A stretch of 40,352 nt of DNA, from positions 1 to 40,352 of IMG/VR virus record IMGVR_UViG_3300042988_000485; one strand, 5' to 3'. The translations under genes were made by a program, and so were the position numbers. Numbering within the stretch: the stretch's first letter is position 1; every line of letters begins with the position of its first letter. Source of the DNA: a virus. The notes beneath the pieces are model-generated. The model did no database searches and had not been told where the DNA came from. It worked only from the letters and a program-made list of their open reading frames with translations. Below, one piece after another: positions 35,902 to 40,352 of this stretch.

Positions 35902-36704
35902 TACGCCCCCCCTGCGCTGTCGCCGTTGTGATATACGTCTAGCCGCTCTTCGGCTACCGCTTCCCATTTTTCAAATATGCCCTTGACGTAATCCAAATCG
36001 GCCAGGGACGGTTCGAGGTCGCGCCCGCCCGGGTGCATGTCAGCGGTTATGTCCTTCTTGTCTTCCACGCTAAAAACGTCGCTTTTGTCGGGATACTTTA
36101 TCACGTAAAGTCCCGCAACCTTATTCCTCCACTCAAGCAGCGCACCGCGCGTCCCGTCTCCGCTCTTGGTTACTTCCCCGCGTGGAGCTGGAGGCGAGAG
36201 CTTGCCGTCAGATCCGGTTACGTCAGCCAATGCAGCGTCGGAAGCAGGAAGGCCAGAGACTACTGGCTCGCGGTATTTTGATCCGTCGAAGTTCCCAAGG
36301 TACACGTCAGCCGCTACGCCGAGCATCTTTAGAGCTACCGAGAGAGCGTCGGTCGTCGCCATTTTGTAGGCTTCATCTGAGTTATGCGGTCCGCTTGATT
36401 CTTTCGCTACCAACATCGAACCACCGATTCCGGGGATAGGCTCGCTCCATTCGTCAACAGTCTTGACGCGGACGGCTACCTCAGAGAATGCAAATACCTC
36501 CACGCCTTCGCCAGCCTCGCGCCATAGCCGCTTAATCTCATACGTCCATCCGATACCGCACGGGCCGAAGGCTTCGGTCATGGCCTGATAACGCCATTGC
36601 GGGTTTATGTCCGATTTACCCTTGAGCCTACCCGCCCCGATGGTTTTCAGGGCAGTCGTGGGCGGCTGTTTCAGCTTATCCCATAAGTCAAGATTGCCCA
36701 TCAT
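35901..36704 (-). CDS. Probable single-strand annealing protein (Rad52/Sak-like), 267 aa
   Basis: [56 protein letters not shown] and [20 protein letters not shown] follow a phage family usually placed with Rad52- or ERF-like annealing proteins (DEAxKxAxTDAL helix). The C-terminal 100 residues are a variable linker and a helix. The neighbouring SSB supports a recombination role. GGGGGAATG precedes a double ATG at 36704. Confidence 0.8.
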   Translation of the reverse strand: MMGNLDLWDKLKQPPTTALKTIGAGRLKGKSDINPQWRYQAMTEAFGPCGIGWTYEIKRLWREAGEGVEVFAFSEVAVRVKTVDEWSEPIPGIGGSMLVAKESSGPHNSDEAYKMATTDALSVALKMLGVAADVYLGNFDGSKYREPVVSGLPASDAALADVTGSDGKLSPPAPRGEVTKSGDGTRGALLEWRNKVAGLYVIKYPDKSDVFSVEDKKDITADMHPGGRDLEPSLADLDYVKGIFEKWEAVAEERLDVYHNGDSAGGA

Positions 36705-37243
36705 TCCCCCTTCTCCGACAAAAGGCCAAGATCGGCCGCCCTATGGCTTTTCTTCGCCTCGGGCAAAATAGCCTTAAGCGCCTTTTTTAATCCTGCGTCT
36801 GCATCGTCAACCTGTATCGTGACAATATGCGCGAGTAGTTGCCGTACGATCCGAGAATCAGCCTGGAATCTTGAGCCGCCGCACCACATCGGCATACAGG
36901 AAAAATCGAGGTCCGCGCCCCGGAGGTCCGCGCCCCGGAGGTCCGCGCGCTGGAGGTCCGCGTGCTGGAGGTCCGCGCGCTGGAGGTCCGCGCGCTGGAG
37001 GTCCGCGCCCCGGAGGTCCGCGCCCCGGAGGTCCGCGCCCCGGAGGTCCGCGCCCCGGAGGTCCGCGCCCCGGAGGTTCGCGCGCAGGAGGTCCGCGCGC
37101 TGGAGGTCCGCGCGCCGGAGGTTCGCGCGCAGGAGGTCCGCGCGCTGGAGGTCCGCGCGCTGGAGGTCCGCGCGCTCTCCGCCCTTGCCCTCTATCCATG
37201 CCTTATGCTTCTTCAGGATAGCCGCAAGCTCTTTCTTTTCCAC
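36701..37243 (-). CDS. Pentapeptide-repeat protein, 180 aa (GTG start)
   Basis: Residues about 24-118 are 18-19 tandem A(D/N)LXX repeats ([15 protein letters not shown]), which fold into a right-handed quadrilateral beta-helix. A Cys-containing cap ([14 protein letters not shown]) and a helical domain (res. 130-180) follow. Some such proteins mimic DNA and bind gyrase, but most phage members are of unknown role. GGGGGAGTAG precedes the GTG. Several false frames appear across the repeat because the 15-bp unit keeps them open. Confidence 0.85.
   Translation of the reverse strand: MEKKELAAILKKHKAWIEGKGGERADLQRADLQRADLLRANLRRADLQRADLLRANLRGADLRGADLRGADLRGADLRGADLQRADLQRADLQHADLQRADLRGADLRGADLDFSCMPMWCGGSRFQADSRIVRQLLAHIVTIQVDDADAGLKKALKAILPEAKKSHRAADLGLLSEKGE
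36908..37180. repeat. 15-bp tandem repeat of the pentapeptide-repeat gene
   Basis: Units such as GAGGTCCGCGCCCCG and GAGGTCCGCGCGCTG follow one another about 18 times. Exact neighbouring copies of GAGGTCCGCGCCCCG suggest recent expansion. The unit is a multiple of three, so copy number can change without frameshift. Confidence 0.9.
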
Positions 37244-37564
37244 CTACTCCCCCTTCTCCGGCTCGGATAAAACGTTGCGCTTCTTTACTTCGCGGTATAA
37301 TTCAATCCCAGCCCCATCTGTTCCATCTTTTTTTATTCTAATTCCATAAAAATAATAGCCGCTGCTAACTACTCCTTTTAGTCGAACCAGTATTTTTTGT
37401 GGGCCGTATTCTACTATTTCACCATGGACAAACCCATCTGAAAGCAATTTTATCTCGTACTTTAATTGGCGCTTTCTTTTTTGCACAGCTCTTAATTCAA
37501 GCCCTAAATCTTCTTCGCTCGATTCCAGCATCGCAAGCTCTCTTTCTAACTCGGTTAATTCCAT
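37244..37564 (-). CDS. Hypothetical protein with N-terminal coiled coil, 106 aa
   Basis: MELTELERELAMLESSEEDL and GLELRAVQKRKRQLKYEIKL form a coiled coil, followed by a beta domain (VHGEIVEYGPQKILVRLKGV). The ATG at 37564 follows GAGGAGTAGG; upstream in-frame Met codons would lie in the previous gene. It directly precedes the pentapeptide-repeat gene. Function unknown. Confidence 0.75.
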   Translation of the reverse strand: MELTELERELAMLESSEEDLGLELRAVQKRKRQLKYEIKLLSDGFVHGEIVEYGPQKILVRLKGVVSSGYYFYGIRIKKDGTDGAGIELYREVKKRNVLSEPEKGE

Positions 37565-37565
37565 C

Positions 37566-37751
37566 CTACTCCTCATTCTCCGGCTTGGCATACCACATCG
37601 CCCCGCCCTTCGCCTCAGGCCCCCTCGCCGAGAATAGCACCGAATCCGGGAACCCGCATTCCCTGACCACCTCCACAGGAACAGTGAAGCGGAAATACTC
37701 CCGCCCGGCGTTGTTCTTGTGCCGCAGTAACTTCAATCTCCATGTCTTCAT
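37566..37751 (-). CDS. AbrB-like small protein, 61 aa (possibly leaderless mRNA)
   Basis: MKTWRLKLLRHKNNAGREYF with FRFTVPVEVVRECGFPDSVL recalls SpoVT/AbrB swapped-hairpin DNA-binding proteins (xxVPxEVxxxxGFxxxxxV), a weak but visible match. The promoter at 37758-37786 would start transcription at or within a base or two of the A of this ATG. A longer form from 37790 (13 more residues) is only possible on read-through transcripts, because its codons span the -35 and -10 boxes. Confidence 0.65.
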   Translation of the reverse strand: MKTWRLKLLRHKNNAGREYFRFTVPVEVVRECGFPDSVLFSARGPEAKGGAMWYAKPENEE

Positions 37752-37757
37752 GCCGGT

Positions 37758-37786
37758 AGTATATACCCTCTTTTGCATTCTGTCAA
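37758..37786 (-). promoter_or_regulatory. Sigma70-like promoter P37758
   Basis: On the minus strand there are TTGACA (37786-37781), a 17-bp spacer and TATACT (37763-37758). The -35 box overlaps the stop of the HNH gene. AAGAGGGTATA before the -10 is shared with P8675. Only six bases separate the -10 from the ATG at 37751. Confidence 0.82.
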
Positions 37787-38073
37787 CCATCGATTTCAGC
37801 TTTTATTTCCGCCACAAGCTTTCGGACCGCCTCGGGATTCCCGCCGATGTCTAGCGCCGCGTTACATTCAAGCGAACAGGCGGCCGCGAGGTTTCGCCGA
37901 TGATGGATAACCGCCTCGCCGTACATGCTGATAAGGTGTTTTTTCTTCGGGATACGGTGCGCAAGCTGTACGCCGTTCTTGAATGGGCCTCCGCAATGTT
38001 CGCACCGCCATCCCTGGGCGTCTGCCAGCTCTTCGCGCATTTCGCCAACATGAAACGCGAGGGCCTCTGTCAT
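37783..38073 (-). CDS. HNH-type zinc nuclease-like protein, 96 aa
   Basis: CEHCGGPF (C24, C27), LAHRIPKKKH (H39), VIHHRRNLAAACSLECNAAL (H58, N61, C66, C70, N71): the pattern of small HNH proteins with two Cys pairs holding the finger. Possible roles are DNA nicking, packaging or recombination. The gene overlaps the DUF1064 gene by ATGA. Confidence 0.8.
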   Translation of the reverse strand: MTEALAFHVGEMREELADAQGWRCEHCGGPFKNGVQLAHRIPKKKHLISMYGEAVIHHRRNLAAACSLECNAALDIGGNPEAVRKLVAEIKAEIDG

Positions 38074-38426
38074 GCCTTAACCTCTCGGAAATCATATTCC
38101 GGGAATAAGCGAAGAAACATTTTTTTCTTGAGCTTGTAAACCTCAGTCGAATGCCCTTTCACGTCTTCTATGACGCGCTTTCGGTTCCCTTTTTCTTTGT
38201 ATGAAAAATCGGCCCTATAAATAATTGGCCGCTGTACGCCATAAACTGGATGCGTAAATTTATCTTGAAGAGCGAACGTCGGTTGTAATGCAAGATCTGA
38301 AATCATCCCCTTCATAACAAGAATTAGTAACTCGGCGTATCTATTCATTTCAGCCATTGACGCAAAAATGATACCGTCCATGGTTCTCTTAGACTTATCG
38401 GATACACGAATACGCGCGCCCCTCAT
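38070..38426 (-). CDS. DUF1064-family PD-(D/E)XK nuclease-like protein, 118 aa
   Basis: The family phrases are clear: DGIIFASMAEMNRYAEL, ISDLALQPTFALQ, YRADFSYKEKG, RVIEDVKGHSTEVYKLKKK. E26, D73 and D88-V-K90 make a PD-(D/E)XK active site. Phage members are thought to act as Holliday-junction or branched-DNA nucleases. It lies between the replication and recombination genes, in keeping with that. Confidence 0.85.
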   Translation of the reverse strand: MRGARIRVSDKSKRTMDGIIFASMAEMNRYAELLILVMKGMISDLALQPTFALQDKFTHPVYGVQRPIIYRADFSYKEKGNRKRVIEDVKGHSTEVYKLKKKMFLRLFPEYDFREVKA

Positions 38427-38608
38427 CCCTTCGCCTCCTCGATGCTCTTCAAAAGTTCTGCCGATTGCGCTACTCTATTCGCGTAATCATTCGCAAAAAG
38501 GCGCTCTTGCATCCTCAGCCCACGCTCAACGCCGATGAAACGCAACACATTAACCGCAGCGTCCACGACCAGCGCAACAGTTAATATAATCCCGATAGTG
38601 TTACTCAT
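38423..38608 (-). CDS. Small membrane protein, 61 aa
   Basis: One N-terminal transmembrane helix (TIGIILTVALVVDAAVNVLR) is followed by a helical cytoplasmic tail (RVAQSAELLKSIEEAKG). It overlaps both neighbours by ATGA. Function unknown. Confidence 0.75.
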   Translation of the reverse strand: MSNTIGIILTVALVVDAAVNVLRFIGVERGLRMQERLFANDYANRVAQSAELLKSIEEAKG

Positions 38609-39051
38609 CCCTTCGCCTCCTCTGCAAACCTCATCTTCATTTCCGCCTCTGACCGGTAAAGCATCTTCTTCAAAAGGTCCGCCATGATCTTCGCGGCCGC
38701 TTCCCGATTCTCAAGTTTTTGTTCTTCGCTCATCGTCGTATCCTCGGGTATGTATCGCTGATAAGCGGCTGGAGCTTCTTGCGCCTTCGCTGTCCTCACG
38801 ATGTCCCACGCCTTTTTATAATGTTCGATCCTCGGGAGGTTGCATCCCCACGGTAATTCAATCTCCCAGAGCGCCGCCGATAGCGCGTCCAGAATATCTA
38901 CATCGACCGTATCAAGCCATGCGCAAATGTTCGCGGCCTGGAAGCCGGTGTACTTCGCACCGTACTGCGCCTCAGTGTTTTGTAAAAGTTGGCGTGAAGG
39001 GGTGATCGGGCATCCCGCCGGGATTCTGTTTGTACTTGGCAACGTCTCCAT
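38605..39051 (-). CDS. Hypothetical protein of the replication module, 148 aa
   Basis: METLPSTNRIPAGCPITPSR, NICAWLDTVDVDILDALSAA and a charged helical C-terminus. GGGGGTAGAAT precedes the ATG, which lies 80 nt inside the replisome organiser gene in another frame. A helicase-loader role would fit the position but no ATPase motif is present. Not recognised. Confidence 0.7.
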   Translation of the reverse strand: METLPSTNRIPAGCPITPSRQLLQNTEAQYGAKYTGFQAANICAWLDTVDVDILDALSAALWEIELPWGCNLPRIEHYKKAWDIVRTAKAQEAPAAYQRYIPEDTTMSEEQKLENREAAAKIMADLLKKMLYRSEAEMKMRFAEEAKG

Positions 39052-39688
39052 ATTCTACCCCCTTGCGCTTACCGTTATTGCGCTCCCATGTCACAATAGC
39101 TGATTTCCAGTTTTTCATATGAACGCGGCCGACCATCCACCCATTCGATTCGTAGTAAGCGATGAATGCCTCCGCGTCTATACCGTTTTTGCGTTCTTGA
39201 CAGTATTCTGAAACTTCTCCAAGCGTAGGCTTTTTGAAAGTAACACGGGGCGGACGCGGAGCGGGAGCCTCTTCTTCTATCCTAACCTCACCTATACTAT
39301 CCTTACCTAACCTAACCTGCGTATCCAGTTTGTATACAGGTTGTGTACATTCTGTATACGAACCGTTATCCTTGATTAAAAGTTGCGCCTTTTCTTCGGC
39401 GTGAAGCGTTTCTTTGTAGCGGTCTTTCGATATGTAATTATGTATACGCCAATGCTTTATGACGACGACCCCGGATTCAAACGATATCAAGAACCGTTTC
39501 GCTAGCAGGATCTTAAAGTCGTCGTCCGAAGCCCTTACCGTCCGCTGGATGCGTCTAGGGTTGTTTATGAAGCCGTCATCGTCAGCCCTCATGCAGAGAT
39601 GGAAATAGAAGTTTTGGGCTGTCGATGGCATCTCAATGAAGGCGTCGGAATCCGTTATTTTTTGGCTGAACATACGCCGGTCCGCCAT
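38972..39688 (-). CDS. Phage replisome organiser (DnaD-like replication initiator), 238 aa
   Basis: The N-terminal winged helix has the family phrases MADRRMFSQKITDSDAFIEM, YFHLCMRADDDGFINNPRRI and ISFESGVVVIKHWRIHNYI. A variable linker (res. about 105-150) is encoded by the iteron-like DNA. The C-terminal domain has YCQERKNGIDAEAFIAYYES, GWMVGRVHMKNWKSAIVTWE. Such proteins bind the phage origin and load the host helicase. The start follows the DUF3102-like gene directly. Confidence 0.92.
   Translation of the reverse strand: MADRRMFSQKITDSDAFIEMPSTAQNFYFHLCMRADDDGFINNPRRIQRTVRASDDDFKILLAKRFLISFESGVVVIKHWRIHNYISKDRYKETLHAEEKAQLLIKDNGSYTECTQPVYKLDTQVRLGKDSIGEVRIEEEAPAPRPPRVTFKKPTLGEVSEYCQERKNGIDAEAFIAYYESNGWMVGRVHMKNWKSAIVTWERNNGKRKGVEYGDVAKYKQNPGGMPDHPFTPTFTKH
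39281..39361. other. Candidate replication origin (iterons inside the initiator gene)
   Basis: CCTAACCT (39281) and CCTTACCTAACCTAACCTG (39301-39319) form short purine/pyrimidine direct repeats. TGTATACAG, TGTGTACAT and TGTATACGA start at 39331, 39342 and 39353, exactly 11 bp apart. This lies in the linker of the initiator gene, as lambda ori lies in gene O. Confidence 0.55.
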
Positions 39689-39691
39689 CTG

Positions 39692-40352
39692 TTACCCCTT
39701 CCCTTGTAATTGATTCGCTATACCCTTACATACTTTTATTATATTATAACAAGCTTCTATCCTCCGGTTATCATCGGAGAGCGTTTCAAGATAATCCATA
39801 ATCGCATCAATGAACGGGTCGTTTTTCCCTTCATGCGAAATACGAATGCGTTCTTTGAAGTCTATGCGCTTCTTGATAAGATTCGTTTGTTCGGCTACCA
39901 ATTTTCCGATATCCCCAAAATCAAATGGAGGAGGCTGTTTATCAACGCGCGCTTGATGCTCTCGCTCCATGTCAGCTTGCATTTTACTCATTCTCTCGCG
40001 GTATTTTTTTTCTTCATCCGCCAGCTTATCGTCTGTCCCTCTCCGCCAACCTTCAGGCTTCTCCCCTGTTTTCAAAAAAGAATTGACGCGTAAATCAGCC
40101 TTCTTTTTTTCGCTCATGTGCGCCTGGGCTTCTAGTGTTTCAACCTGCTTATATGCTTCTTGCAAATTTGCAACCGTTGCAATTTTGCTAGAGTGTGAAT
40201 GAAGCCCTATATAGTTATAGGCCGTTCTTTCAGAAAAATTACAATTTGCTTTAATCCACGGAATAAAATTACCATGCGATAATTGGCTTTTAATTTTTGC
40301 CAAAATCTCACCGGCTCGAATCGCATCCGCAACCGTTGACCGCATTTTCCCT
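39692..40352 (-). CDS. DUF3102-like protein, C-terminal part (cut by contig end)
   Basis: This is the continuation of the gene that starts at 198. Within this copy the frame is open from the right edge of the window to the stop at 39692. After the DUF3102 segment come a charged helical stretch (QVETLEAQAHMSEKKKADLR, then KYRERMSKMQADMEREHQA) that looks like a coiled coil, a Pro-Pro-Pro turn, and a helical tail. It is followed directly by the replisome organiser gene, so it may belong to replication control or partition. An internal start at 40345 would give 217 aa, but the rejoined 243-aa form has the complete domain. Confidence 0.85.
   Translation of the reverse strand, partial: GKMRSTVADAIRAGEILAKIKSQLSHGNFIPWIKANCNFSERTAYNYIGLHSHSSKIATVANLQEAYKQVETLEAQAHMSEKKKADLRVNSFLKTGEKPEGWRRGTDDKLADEEKKYRERMSKMQADMEREHQARVDKQPPPFDFGDIGKLVAEQTNLIKKRIDFKERIRISHEGKNDPFIDAIMDYLETLSDDNRRIEACYNIIKVCKGIANQLQGKG
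40226..40352. repeat. Terminal direct repeat, right copy
   Basis: This is an exact copy of bases 1-127. Collapsing the two copies gives a 40,225-bp circle and restores one uninterrupted reading frame, from the start codon at 198 through base 1 and on to the stop at 39692. Confidence 0.95.

Noticed and set aside
36819-37349. Plus-strand and second minus-strand frames across the 15-bp repeat
   Set aside because: Same repeat effect. The pentapeptide-repeat frame alone has a recognisable fold and operon context.

Overview
The window is one complete, circularly closed genome of a tailed phage with siphovirus morphology. Bases 1-127 are repeated exactly at 40226-40352, so the unique circle is 40,225 bp. 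One gene (DUF3102-like, 243 aa when rejoined) is cut by the arbitrary contig ends. Every gene I can support lies on the minus strand, so the map reads from high to low coordinates. Most genes overlap the next by ATGA, GTGA or TAATG and follow GGAGG- or GGGGG-type ribosome binding sites. The host cannot be named. A lipobox lipoprotein and two nested spanin-like ORFs suggest a diderm (Gram-negative type) bacterium.

Layout in transcription order: (1) 757-1 joined to 40352-34002: a promoter, a structured leader, a KilAC-domain protein, the DUF3102-like protein, a replisome organiser with a candidate origin inside its gene, a DUF1064 nuclease, an HNH protein, a pentapeptide-repeat protein, a probable single-strand annealing protein, SSB and a coiled-coil protein. 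(2) 34005-30863: small accessory genes, including a two-domain nucleotide hydrolase and a lipoprotein. (3) 30857-30689: a non-coding segment with two promoters. (4) 30688-18266: terminase small and large subunits, portal, MuF, scaffold, major capsid, a beta-helix protein, a second capsid-module protein, neck and tail-completion proteins, tail tube, and tail chaperones joined by a programmed -1 frameshift. (5) 18279-11845: tape measure, tail-tip and beta-helix fibre proteins and a membrane protein. (6) 11839-8819: M23-type lysin, metallopeptidase-like protein, metallophosphoesterase, holin-like proteins and spanin-like ORFs, ended by a terminator. (7) 8703-813: about 28 small, mostly unrecognised genes in units driven by sigma70-like promoters, plus a roughly 300-bp non-coding segment with tRNA-like and pseudoknot-like structure.

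At least seven TTGACA-type promoters are visible, all on the minus strand. They fall into look-alike pairs (3962/6258, 8675/37758, 26162/30697). Two of them place the predicted transcript start on, or a few bases before, the start codon, which would give leaderless mRNAs for the terminase small subunit and an AbrB-like protein. The genome has no recognisable integrase, CI-type repressor, DNA polymerase or tRNA synthetase. It therefore looks like a virulent phage, or a temperate-derived phage that has lost its lysogeny module, and it must rely on host polymerases.
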